Shown: positions 7,953-15,202 of the stretch, in pieces
Layout of the letters: each line of letters starts with the position of its first letter
Numbering within the stretch: position 1 is the stretch's first letter
From: Paracidovorax wautersii
Lineage (GTDB): Bacteria; Pseudomonadota; Gammaproteobacteria; Burkholderiales; Burkholderiaceae_C
DNA length: 64,000 bases
Reading direction: 5' to 3'
Assembly: GCF_900113035.1 (NCBI RefSeq)
Contig: NZ_FONX01000015.1
Location: 1 to 64,000 of the forward strand
Translations under genes and position numbers: made by a program
The notes under the pieces: model-generated
Seen by the model: the letters and a program-made list of their open reading frames with translations, nothing else
The model's database searches: none
Told to the model about the DNA's origin: nothing

Positions 7953-10193
7953 TCAGAACTGCGTGGCGCCCAGGGCTTCAAACGCCGCACCCGCCTGCTC
8001 CATGGCCCGGGCGGCCAGTGCGGGGACGTCGAGAATCAAGGCCACCTGGCCGCTGCCCAGGATGCTCGAGCCGCTGATGCCACGCAGGTGCGAGAACATC
8101 GGAGCCAGGGGCTTGATGACGGTCTGGGCCTCGCCCAGCAGGCGGTCCACGATCAGGCCGAAGCGCTGCGTGCCGTGGCGGACCACCACGATGCTCTGGC
8201 GGTTGCCCGCCGTGCCCGGCACGGAGAACAGCACGCGCAGCCGTGCGAAGGGCAGGACCTGCCCACGCAGCTCGGTGTAGTCGTGGCCCGTGTCGTCGCG
8301 GAACTCCACGCATTCCTCGATGCTTTCCAGCGGCAGCACGAAGACCGACTCGCCCACCGCGATCTGGAAGCCGTTGATGATGGCCAGCGTCAGCGGCAGC
8401 CGCACGGTGACCGTCGTGCCCACGCCGGGCTGGCTGGCCAGCGACACGCTGCCGCGCAGCGCCGTGATGTTGCGCTTGACCACGTCCATGCCCACGCCGC
8501 GACCGGACAGGTTGGTGATCTGCTCGGCCGTGGAAAAGCCGGGCTCGAAGATCAGCTGGTAGATCTCGTCGTCGCTCAGCACCTTGCCGGGATCGACCAG
8601 CCCGCGCTCCGTGGCCTTGGCCAGGATGCGGTCGCGCGAGAGGCCGCCGCCGTCGTCGCTCACCTCGATCACGATGCTGCCGGAGTCGTGATAGGCATTG
8701 AGCGTGAGCGTGCCCACCGCCGGCTTGCCGCTCTCCAGCCGCAGCGCGGCGGGCTCGATGCCGTGGTCCATGCTGTTGCGCACCAGGTGCGTGAGCGGAT
8801 CGGTGATCTTCTCGACCACGGTCTTGTCCAGCTCCGTGTCCTCGCCCTGCACGACCAGCACGATGTCCTTGCCGATCTCGCGCGAGACGTCGCGCACCAG
8901 CCGCTGGAAGCGGTTGAAGGTGCCACCGATGCGCACCATGCGCAGCTGCAGCGCGCTGTCGCGTACCTCCTGCACCAGGCTGTTGAGCATGGAATGCGCC
9001 TCCTGCAGCGCCGCGCTCTGCACGCGCTGCCCGGCCTGGGTGGCCGTGGCGGTGGCGGTGATGAGCTCGCCCACCAGATCGACCAGCCGGTCGAGCTTCT
9101 CGGCGTCCACGCGCACCGACTGGCCCTCCGCCGGCCGCCCCTCGCGGGACTGCGGCGCGGTGAGCGTCTTGACCTGCTGCTGGCGCTCCAGCGCGGCCTG
9201 CACCACCGGCGGCTCGACCCGGCCCTGCTCGATCAGCAGCTCGCCGAGCGGCACGTCCTCCGGGCCCTGCCAGCGTTGCTGCTGCTGCCGCTGCAGGGCG
9301 TCCTGCAGCTCGCGGCGCGTCAGGCTGCCGCACTGCACCAGCATCTCGCCCAGCCGCAGCACGCTGCCGTCATCGGCCACGCCCAGGTTGCCGACCAGCT
9401 CGATGTACTGCGCGACCTGGCTGAAGGGCGGCAGGATGTGGACCACGCAGTCGTCGAGCACGAATTCGAACGCGCCCTCGATCTCGGCCTTGCTGGCATC
9501 GCTGCGCAGGGCGATCTCGAAACCCAGGTAGCACGACTCCGCGTCCATGGCCTCCAGCGACGGCAGGCGGTCGGTGAGCGTGACGATGCCGGTGATGGTG
9601 CCCAGCTTGTTCAGATAGCGCAGGAACGAGATCGGGTCCATGCCGTTGCGCAGCACGTCCGAGCCGAAGCGCAGCGAGATGTGCCAGTGGTCGGCGCTGC
9701 GCTGGATCTCGGCCGGCGCGGCGCTGACCAGCGAGCCGCCCGGCAGCGCTTCGCGCGGCGCGGCTTCGGCGGCCGCGGCCACCGGGGCGGCCGGGCCGTC
9801 CAGCAGCCGGTTCAGGCCTTCGAGCAGGGGGGCGGCCTCGGCCTGCAGCGGCTCGTCGGCCTCGGTGTACCCGGCCGCGGCCACGTCCACCAGGTGCCCG
9901 ATGTGGTCGCGGCAGGCCAGCAGCAGGGTGATGACGTCGTCGTCGATGGCGATGCTGCCCTCGCGCACCCGGTCCAGCACGCTCTCGGCCACGTGGGCGA
10001 AGTCCACGATGAAGTCCAGCCCGAAGAGGCCTGCGGAGCCCTTGATGGTGTGGGCCGCGCGGAAGATGGCGTTGATCGCGTCGCTGGGGTCCTGCTCCTG
10101 GCGCACGCCCAGCAGGGCGAGCTCCATGTCTTCCAGCAGCTCGCGGCTTTCGGTGATGAAGGCCTGCAGGGCCTGCTCCATGTCCATGCTCAT
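7953..10193 (-). CDS. cheA: CheA chemotaxis histidine kinase with MshEN-like tandem motif
   Basis: CheA autophosphorylates and passes phosphate to CheY and CheB. Domain order in the 746 residues: HPt (His48 in FRAAHTIKG), an Ala-rich linker, a region likely to bind response regulators (about 160-265), an unusual tandem motif (280-303 and 315-338), dimerisation domain (about 355-420), ATPase domain (LVRNSMDHG, DDGGG, GRGVGMD) and a C-terminal CheW-like domain. The tandem motif repeats LGExL(V/I)xxG...L/VxxALxxQ, the spacing known from the c-di-GMP-binding MshEN domain. The ATG overlaps the stop of the STAS gene (ATGA), indicating translational coupling. Whether c-di-GMP really binds is untested. 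Confidence 0.95.
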   Translation of the reverse strand: MSMDMEQALQAFITESRELLEDMELALLGVRQEQDPSDAINAIFRAAHTIKGSAGLFGLDFIVDFAHVAESVLDRVREGSIAIDDDVITLLLACRDHIGHLVDVAAAGYTEADEPLQAEAAPLLEGLNRLLDGPAAPVAAAAEAAPREALPGGSLVSAAPAEIQRSADHWHISLRFGSDVLRNGMDPISFLRYLNKLGTITGIVTLTDRLPSLEAMDAESCYLGFEIALRSDASKAEIEGAFEFVLDDCVVHILPPFSQVAQYIELVGNLGVADDGSVLRLGEMLVQCGSLTRRELQDALQRQQQQRWQGPEDVPLGELLIEQGRVEPPVVQAALERQQQVKTLTAPQSREGRPAEGQSVRVDAEKLDRLVDLVGELITATATATQAGQRVQSAALQEAHSMLNSLVQEVRDSALQLRMVRIGGTFNRFQRLVRDVSREIGKDIVLVVQGEDTELDKTVVEKITDPLTHLVRNSMDHGIEPAALRLESGKPAVGTLTLNAYHDSGSIVIEVSDDGGGLSRDRILAKATERGLVDPGKVLSDDEIYQLIFEPGFSTAEQITNLSGRGVGMDVVKRNITALRGSVSLASQPGVGTTVTVRLPLTLAIINGFQIAVGESVFVLPLESIEECVEFRDDTGHDYTELRGQVLPFARLRVLFSVPGTAGNRQSIVVVRHGTQRFGLIVDRLLGEAQTVIKPLAPMFSHLRGISGSSILGSGQVALILDVPALAARAMEQAGAAFEALGATQF
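9180..9356 (-). other. MshEN-like tandem motif inside cheA
   Basis: This is a sub-gene feature encoding CheA residues 280-338. Two 24-residue units are seen, 280-303 and 315-338, each with L-G-E at positions 2-4, hydrophobics at 6-7, G at 10, a hydrophobic at 12, L or V at 17, L at 21 and Q at 24. The first unit also has the leading Arg; the second has Pro there. The spacer is 11 residues, against about 5 in canonical MshEN proteins. The assignment as a possible c-di-GMP site is inference from motif spacing. Confidence 0.5.
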
Positions 10194-10516
10194 GGTGTGG
10201 CTCCGTCCAGCGCGAGGGCTGCAGGCTGCGATGCGCCGGCGAGGTGCTCGCCGCTCAGATCGAACAAATCGAACAGCTGCCGGACCTCCGCGCTCGGCTC
10301 GACGAGGCGCAGCGGCACGCCGCGGGCCTGCAGGTCGCGCCGTGCCGCCAGCAGCAGCTGTACGCCGGCGCTGTCGATCTCGCTCACGCCGCTCAGATCG
10401 ATGTCCAGGCCGGCCGGGCTGTCGGAGATGGCCGCCAGCAGGACCAGGCGCAGCTCGGCCGCCCGGTAGATGTTGAGCTCGCCGTCGAGCGGCAGCAGGG
10501 TCACGGCACCGCTCAT
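10190..10516 (-). CDS. STAS-domain protein in the che operon
   Basis: This 108-residue protein is a single STAS domain, with the core motif VSEIDSAGVQLLL near residues 44-56. The serine of DSAG matches the phosphorylatable serine of anti-sigma-factor antagonists. STAS proteins act as small partner-binding switches; the partner here is unknown. The start codon overlaps the cheY stop and its own stop overlaps the cheA start, so the three genes are translationally coupled. A role in tuning CheA or a receptor is suggested only by position. An MlaB-like lipid-transport role is less likely because no mla gene is near. Confidence 0.88.
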   Translation of the reverse strand: MSGAVTLLPLDGELNIYRAAELRLVLLAAISDSPAGLDIDLSGVSEIDSAGVQLLLAARRDLQARGVPLRLVEPSAEVRQLFDLFDLSGEHLAGASQPAALALDGATP

Positions 10517-10881
10517 GGCAGCACCAGCTTTTCCACGGCGGACAGCAGCACGGGCGGCTGGAACGGCTTGACCACCCAGGCCTTGGCGCCTGCCAGCTGG
10601 CCTTCGCGCTTCTTGGCCTCCTGGCTTTCGGTGGTCAGCATGATGACGGGCGTGAAGCGGTAGGCCGGCAGGGCCTTCACGTTCTTCAGGAAGGTGATGC
10701 CGTCCATGTTGGGCATGTTCACGTCGCTGATGATGAGATGCACCTTCTGGCCCGTGAGCTGCGCCAGGGCGTCGCGTCCGTCGCGGCCTTCTATGACGTG
10801 GTAGCCGGCGCCGCGCAGCGCGATGCCGACGACGGAACGAACGGAGGAGGAGTCGTCAACGATCAGAATGGTCTTGGCCAT
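10513..10881 (-). CDS. cheY: CheY-like single-domain response regulator
   Basis: This is a 122-residue receiver domain with every conserved residue: acidic pair D9-D10, phospho-acceptor D53 in IISDVNMP, T83 and K105 in VVKPF. CheY-type proteins carry the signal from CheA to the flagellar switch. It lies just upstream of the STAS gene and cheA. No classical cheZ is visible in the window; the gene immediately upstream encodes an MCP-like protein with a CheZ-like motif that could serve as its phosphatase. Whether this CheY binds the motor or is a phosphate sink cannot be told. Confidence 0.93.
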   Translation of the reverse strand: MAKTILIVDDSSSVRSVVGIALRGAGYHVIEGRDGRDALAQLTGQKVHLIISDVNMPNMDGITFLKNVKALPAYRFTPVIMLTTESQEAKKREGQLAGAKAWVVKPFQPPVLLSAVEKLVLP

Positions 10882-10918
10882 GCGTGGAAGTCCCTTGGGT
10901 GGTATTGCTCGGTGGCGC

Positions 10919-12076
10919 TCAGAAGAAGGTCACTTCTTCGTGCGGCGCAGGCGCGCTGCCGGACGTGCCGGAGCCGGCCGTGCTGTGCAGGCTGCGCTCG
11001 CTGTCCATGGCGTAGGTGGCGGCAAGCTCGTCCAGCAGGCCCTGCGCCTGCAGCGGCTCGAGCCGGCCACTCCGGGCGTATCGGTCGCCGTGCTCCTGCA
11101 CCACGGACGGAAAACGCTGGATGTTGTCGCGGACGTGGCTCAGCACCTGGCTGACCCGGTCCTGGAACTGCAGCTGCACCAGGGAGTCGTTGATCTCGTG
11201 CTGGATCTGCCGGCCTTCCTCGCGCAGGACCTGGGCGGACTGCGCCAGCCCCGACGTCAGCTGCAGGAAGGCGCCCAGCACCTGCTCGATGCGGCCTTCG
11301 GAATCGGTGATGACGTGCTGCTCCTGCTGCCGGGAGGCCTCGGCCGCCACGCGGGCCTCGCCGATGGCCAGATGGATGGCCCGCACCCTTTCGGTGATGC
11401 GCTGACCGGTCTCGCCCGACATCTTGGACAGCGACCGCACCTCCTGCGCCACCTGCGCGAAGCCCCGTCCCCGCTCGCCGGCGTGGGCAGCCTCGATGGT
11501 GGCGTTGATCGCCAGCAGGTTGGTCTGCTGCGCGATCCGCGATACGGCACCGGCCATCTCCTGCAGTTCCTCGACGAAGCGCTGCAGCTCCTCGACCTTG
11601 ACCAGCATCTGGGCCTTGCCCTGCATCGCCTCGCGCAGCGAGCCGATGAGTTGCTGCAGCTGCTGCTGGCTCTGGGTATAGACCGCGTCGGCGGCCGCAT
11701 CCTGCGACAGCGCCCCGGCGCCGCCCGAAGGCAGGGCCGTGCGGTCCAGCCGCTGGACGATGGCCGAGAACCGTGCGCTCAGCTCGGCGATCGCCACTTC
11801 CGTCTGCTCGCGCGAAGACTCGATATGGCGGGACCACACCGGCGCCAGCTCGGCACTGAAGGCACCGACATCGGCCATCCACTGCGCCTGCGCCTGCGCA
11901 GCGCGGCGCTCACGCAGGCGGGCCTGCCACCACGCCAGCCCGCCACCGGCCAGCAGCAACGCGGCGCACAGCATGCCCACGCCGCTGAAAGACGACAGCG
12001 CCAAAGCAAAAACGCCGCCCAGCACTGAAAGCGCGGGGGCGGCAAGAAGGTCCAGATTCAGCCGGTCTGTGGTCAT
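10919..12076 (-). CDS. Membrane-anchored MCP-like signalling protein with CheZ-like FQDxxxQ motif
   Basis: The 385-residue protein has two hydrophobic helices near the N-terminus (about 12-30 and 33-50) with almost no periplasmic part, so it probably does not sense external ligands. A short MCP coiled-coil domain follows, with the tip [21 protein letters not shown] (about 181-201). Further on, residues 304-310 read FQDRVSQ, matching the CheZ phosphatase motif FQDxxxQ with its catalytic Asp and Gln at the same spacing. The C-terminus EEVTFF is acidic-aromatic, reminiscent of the CheY-binding tail of CheZ. It is the first gene of the che operon, 37 bp before cheY. Function as a CheY-P phosphatase is an inference. 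Confidence 0.85.
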   Translation of the reverse strand: MTTDRLNLDLLAAPALSVLGGVFALALSSFSGVGMLCAALLLAGGGLAWWQARLRERRAAQAQAQWMADVGAFSAELAPVWSRHIESSREQTEVAIAELSARFSAIVQRLDRTALPSGGAGALSQDAAADAVYTQSQQQLQQLIGSLREAMQGKAQMLVKVEELQRFVEELQEMAGAVSRIAQQTNLLAINATIEAAHAGERGRGFAQVAQEVRSLSKMSGETGQRITERVRAIHLAIGEARVAAEASRQQEQHVITDSEGRIEQVLGAFLQLTSGLAQSAQVLREEGRQIQHEINDSLVQLQFQDRVSQVLSHVRDNIQRFPSVVQEHGDRYARSGRLEPLQAQGLLDELAATYAMDSERSLHSTAGSGTSGSAPAPHEEVTFF

Positions 12077-12218
12077 CGCAAGGCCCCCGAAATCGGCTCG
12101 TTGGAGTGCTATCTATCGAGGGCTACGACACCATCGAACAAAACACGTTGTGACAGATATACGCACGAAGTTACCTGAGTTCACCACCTTTAACCGGACA
12201 GAACCGACCCCAAAGCGG

Positions 12219-12261
12219 TACTCAATCGGCCAACATGAGTCGATTGAGTATTCATGTTGGC
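12219..12261. promoter_or_regulatory. Two interleaved perfect 10-bp inverted repeats upstream of the AraC-type gene
   Basis: Arm A (TACTCAATCG, 12219-12228) pairs with A' (12241-12250). Arm B (GCCAACATGA, 12229-12238) pairs with B' (12252-12261). The order is A-B-A'-B', all arms perfect. The two symmetry centres (12234.5 and 12245) are 10.5 bp apart, one helical turn, so both lie on the same DNA face. The block starts 143 bp upstream of the che operon start and ends 23 bp before the AraC-type ATG. It could be a regulator-binding site or a pair of mutually exclusive RNA hairpins. Confidence 0.65.
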
Positions 12262-12284
12262 GCGAGTGCCTGCATACGCAGGAC

Positions 12285-13523
12285 ATGGCCAACACACCGA
12301 AAGACAGCAAATGTTCAATGCCGGCGAAACGGCAGAGACAGGCAAGAGACGAGCACCGCGCGGACATGGCTCCCGTGCTGCTGCGCCTGCTCATCAACGA
12401 GGCGCAAGCGAACGGGCCGCGGCCCGAGCTGCTGCTGCGTGGATCGGGGCTGGAGCCCGGGGACCTGAGCTCCCCCCATCTGCGCATTTCCTACCGGCAG
12501 TACGCCGAAGTGGTGCGCCGCTTCCTGGCCGCGCGCCCGGCGCTGCACACCGGGCTGCTGCTGGCCAACCGGATCAACATCCTGGCCCTGGGCAAGGTCG
12601 CGCTGGGCATGCTGGCCAGCAAGAACCACCACGAAATGCTCGATTTCCTGGTCGAATTCCAGCGAATGGCGGGCTTTGCGATGGCGCTGTCGATGCAACG
12701 CTCCCTGCCGCTGCAGCAGATCCAGGTAGAAGTGGCGCCGCGCTTCGACGATCCTGACATCGAACCGTTCCTGACGGTCTTTACGATCGCAGCGGTCAAC
12801 CAGATCACACGGCAGGTGCTGGGCTCGAATTTCCAGGCCGCGCGCATCCTGCTCGCGCTGCCGCGCCCCCCGGACGCCTACGAATACGAACTGGCCCTGG
12901 GCTGCCGGGTCAGCTTCGGCGCGCGCACCAGCATGCTGTGCCTGCCGCTGCCACCCATGGAGATCGCGGCAGCCGAGCCCAGCGTGGTGGAGCGCATGCG
13001 GGAGCTCCTCCACGCCAGCAATGCCCAGCCCGGCTTCGAGCACGGCGCCGCCGTGATGCAGATCATCCGCCGCTGCCAGGACTCGGCCCCGCCCCTGGCG
13101 CAGATCGCGGCGGAGCTGAACATCAGCGAACGCACACTGCGCCGCAAGCTGCGGGAGGAAGGGCTCACCTATCGCGGCCTGATCAACGAACACCGGCGGC
13201 AGCGCACCATCGCCCTGCTGGTGCAGTCCAGCACGCCCATGGCGGAAATCGCCTCCCAGACCGGCTATTCCAGCCCCCGCAGCCTGCGGCGCGCCGTGAA
13301 CCGATGGACGGGCAGCGGCCCCAGCTCCGTCCGGCGCAACGTGTCCAACAGCTCGAAGGACGGGCCCGCGGCCACCGGCACGGCGCAGGGAGGCGGCACC
13401 GCCAAGCCCGCCGCACGCGCGCACCCGCCGGCAAGCGCGACGGCGGCGAGATCACGTAGCATCACCGCGCCTGCCTGCAGCAGGCTTGCCGCCGATCCAC
13501 CGCCTTCCAGGACCCTGCCTTGA
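12285..13523 (+). CDS. AraC-family transcriptional regulator (Arabinose_bd/OruR-like)
   Basis: The 412-residue protein has an N-terminal ligand-type domain of the OruR/VirS group (about 25-210) and a C-terminal AraC helix-turn-helix domain (about 270-350; ISERTLRRKLREEG and MAEIASQTGYSS). The last 60 or so residues are Ala/Pro/Gly-rich low complexity beyond the normal end of the family, and run into the start of gph. The ATG at 12285 follows the interleaved repeats at 12219-12261, which may be its own operator. It is divergent from the che operon. Effector and targets cannot be read from the sequence. Confidence 0.85.
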   Translation: MANTPKDSKCSMPAKRQRQARDEHRADMAPVLLRLLINEAQANGPRPELLLRGSGLEPGDLSSPHLRISYRQYAEVVRRFLAARPALHTGLLLANRINILALGKVALGMLASKNHHEMLDFLVEFQRMAGFAMALSMQRSLPLQQIQVEVAPRFDDPDIEPFLTVFTIAAVNQITRQVLGSNFQAARILLALPRPPDAYEYELALGCRVSFGARTSMLCLPLPPMEIAAAEPSVVERMRELLHASNAQPGFEHGAAVMQIIRRCQDSAPPLAQIAAELNISERTLRRKLREEGLTYRGLINEHRRQRTIALLVQSSTPMAEIASQTGYSSPRSLRRAVNRWTGSGPSSVRRNVSNSSKDGPAATGTAQGGGTAKPAARAHPPASATAARSRSITAPACSRLAADPPPSRTLP

Positions 13524-14221
13524 CGACCACCGCACCCGCCGCCGCCTTCGATGCCACCCGCTACGACGCCGCCATCGTCGATCTGGACGGCACCATGATC
13601 GACACGCTGGGCGACTTCACCGAAGCGCTCAACCGCATGCTGCGCGATCTGGCGCTGCCGGCGATCGGCTCGCACGACATCGAGCGCATGGTGGGCAAGG
13701 GCTCGGAGCACCTGCTGCGCTCGGTGCTGCAGCACGTGCTGGGGCCGGCCGGCGCAGCGCGGGCGGAGTCGCTCTACCCCGCCGCCTGGGAAGGCTACCA
13801 GCGGCACTACCTCGAACTCAACGGCCAATACGCCAGCACCTATCCCGGCGTGCAAGCCGGCCTGCGGGCGCTGCGCGGTGCCGGGCTGCAGCTGGCCTGC
13901 CTCACCAACAAGCCCACGGCTTTCGCCGTGCCGCTGCTGCAGGCCAAGGGGCTGGACGGCTTCTTCGGCCACGTCTTCGGCGGCGACGCCTTCGAACGCA
14001 AGAAACCCGACCCGCTGCCCCTGCTCAAGACCTGCGAGGCGCTGGGCACCGTGCCCGCGCGCACGCTGATGATCGGCGACTCCAGCAACGACGCGCAGGC
14101 CGCGCGCGCTGCCGGCTGCCCGGTGGTGCTGGTCACCTACGGCTACAACCACGGCCAGCCGGCACGCAGCGTGGACGCGGACGGCTACGTGGACGCGCTG
14201 ACCGAGCTGCTGCCGGGCTGA
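13520..14221 (+). CDS. gph: Phosphoglycolate phosphatase (HAD superfamily)
   Basis: It hydrolyses 2-phosphoglycolate, which arises from DNA repair and oxygenase side reactions. The 233-residue HAD protein has motif I VDLDGTMIDT (about 19-28), a lysine in KKPDP and motif III MIGDSSND. The start appears to be TTG at 13520, overlapping the stop of the AraC gene (TTGA), with CCAGGA upstream; no ATG lies before motif I in this frame. A gph gene directly upstream of trpE is common in betaproteobacteria, although a 1-kb segment with an oppositely oriented gene intervenes here. Confidence 0.88.
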   Translation: MTTTAPAAAFDATRYDAAIVDLDGTMIDTLGDFTEALNRMLRDLALPAIGSHDIERMVGKGSEHLLRSVLQHVLGPAGAARAESLYPAAWEGYQRHYLELNGQYASTYPGVQAGLRALRGAGLQLACLTNKPTAFAVPLLQAKGLDGFFGHVFGGDAFERKKPDPLPLLKTCEALGTVPARTLMIGDSSNDAQAARAAGCPVVLVTYGYNHGQPARSVDADGYVDALTELLPG

Positions 14222-14252
14222 CCGCACCCCGCCCACCCCGGCGCCCGCCGCC

Positions 14253-14855
14253 TCACGCCGGCTTGCCCAGCAGCGCGTCCTTCAGGAGCCAGTCGGCCGG
14301 GTTGGGCCCCAGCCAGACGCCCAGCAGCGCATCGAAGAATTCCGGCTCCTTGAACGGCTCGCCCTGCGGCTGCCCCTTGACGGTGATGACCATGCCGGTG
14401 CCGGGCAGCCAATCCACGTAGAAGTTGTCCCCCGCCTGCAGCTTCTTGTGGGCCGCGAAGATCTGGCCCATGCGGGCCAGCCCGGGCACCAGGCGCGAGA
14501 AGGCGGCGCGGTCCATGTTGTTTTCCACGCCCCGGTAGAAGAGCCGGCCGAGCTCGTCCGAATCGATGTCGCGCAGCATGGTGATGGTCAGCCGCTTGGG
14601 GCCCTGCATGGCGGCGATCTCTGCCGCCGACGAGGCCGGCTGGGGCAGGTAGAGCCCGGCCGCATAGACCTTGAATACCGCCTTGTAGCGGATGCCCGCG
14701 CCGTTGAGCCGCAACGCCTTGCCCTGCACCGCCACGGTGGGCTCGAAGCGCACGCCCGCCAGTTCCACGCCCGCCGCGGGCTGGGCTGCGGCCCAGCCGC
14801 CCGACAGGCCGGCCACCAGGAACACCACGCATCGAAACCAGTACGAGAGAGACAT
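14253..14855 (-). CDS. Exported chalcone-isomerase-like domain protein
   Basis: The 200-residue product has an N-terminal signal peptide (hydrophobic core about 8-22, cleavage probably after WAAAQ) and then a chalcone-isomerase-like domain: GVRFEPTVAVQGKALRLNG, KVYAAGLYLP and a later MLRDIDSDELG. Bacterial members are periplasmic proteins of unknown function, not flavonoid enzymes. The ATG at 14855 is preceded by AGAGGTG and by a 22-bp perfect palindrome, so the gene may be controlled by a dimeric repressor. It is convergent with gph. Confidence 0.8.
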   Translation of the reverse strand: MSLSYWFRCVVFLVAGLSGGWAAAQPAAGVELAGVRFEPTVAVQGKALRLNGAGIRYKAVFKVYAAGLYLPQPASSAAEIAAMQGPKRLTITMLRDIDSDELGRLFYRGVENNMDRAAFSRLVPGLARMGQIFAAHKKLQAGDNFYVDWLPGTGMVITVKGQPQGEPFKEPEFFDALLGVWLGPNPADWLLKDALLGKPA

Positions 14856-14866
14856 CGGACACCTCT

Positions 14867-14888
14867 GAAAAGAACGGTCGTTCTTTTC
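14867..14888. promoter_or_regulatory. 22-bp palindrome, candidate repressor operator
   Basis: Arms GAAAAGAACG and CGTTCTTTTC are perfectly complementary around a central GT. The site starts 12 bp upstream of the ATG of the chalcone-isomerase-like gene, covering the place where a promoter or leader would lie. The GAACGNNCGTTC core is typical of TetR-type operators. No TetR gene is in the window, so the regulator would act from elsewhere. Confidence 0.55.
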
Positions 14889-15202
14889 ATTGTGACCGCC
14901 TTGCATATCCGCGCACAACAGCCGTTCGCGCAACCGGGCTTTGCTACACTTTGCGCGATGTTCATTCACCGCGTTTTCATTACAGGTTGCAGCGACCGGG
15001 GAGCCTGGCCCTGGCGCAAGCCATCCTCGTCCAACAACGCTTGAAAGCACCTGGGCCACTTCCCAGCGTGCGCCCGCGGTCCCCGCCGATCCCTCGCGCA
15101 TCGGCAGGCGGCCAGACCTTAGGAATGAACTGCGGCGCTGTGCGTTCACACACGCCGACCTGCCCACCCCCTGCAGGCGCCGCATGAGCTGGGAGCTCCC
15201 CC
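14889..15202 (+). promoter_or_regulatory. Upstream region of the trp operon
   Basis: This 314-bp stretch between the divergent chalcone-isomerase-like gene and trpE has no convincing gene. A possible -10 element TACACT is at 14945-14950, without a good -35 hexamer. A GGGAG ribosome-binding motif (15191-15195) precedes the trpE GTG start. I see no Trp-rich leader peptide and no attenuator hairpin. Confidence 0.4.

Noticed and set aside
6153-10469. A 1438-codon open frame on the plus strand opposite MCP B and cheA
   Set aside because: It is the antisense shadow of well-recognised genes; its translation is His/Gly/Arg-rich with no domain, as expected in very GC-rich DNA.
12219-12261. H-type RNA pseudoknot reading of the interleaved repeats
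   Set aside because: Connecting loops of 0, 2 and 1 nt cannot span 10-bp stems, so both stems cannot form fully at once.
15191-15200. GGGAGCTCCC palindrome over the trpE ribosome-binding site as a regulatory hairpin
   Set aside because: A perfect palindrome without a loop cannot fold on itself fully; ten bases is also plausible by chance in this composition.
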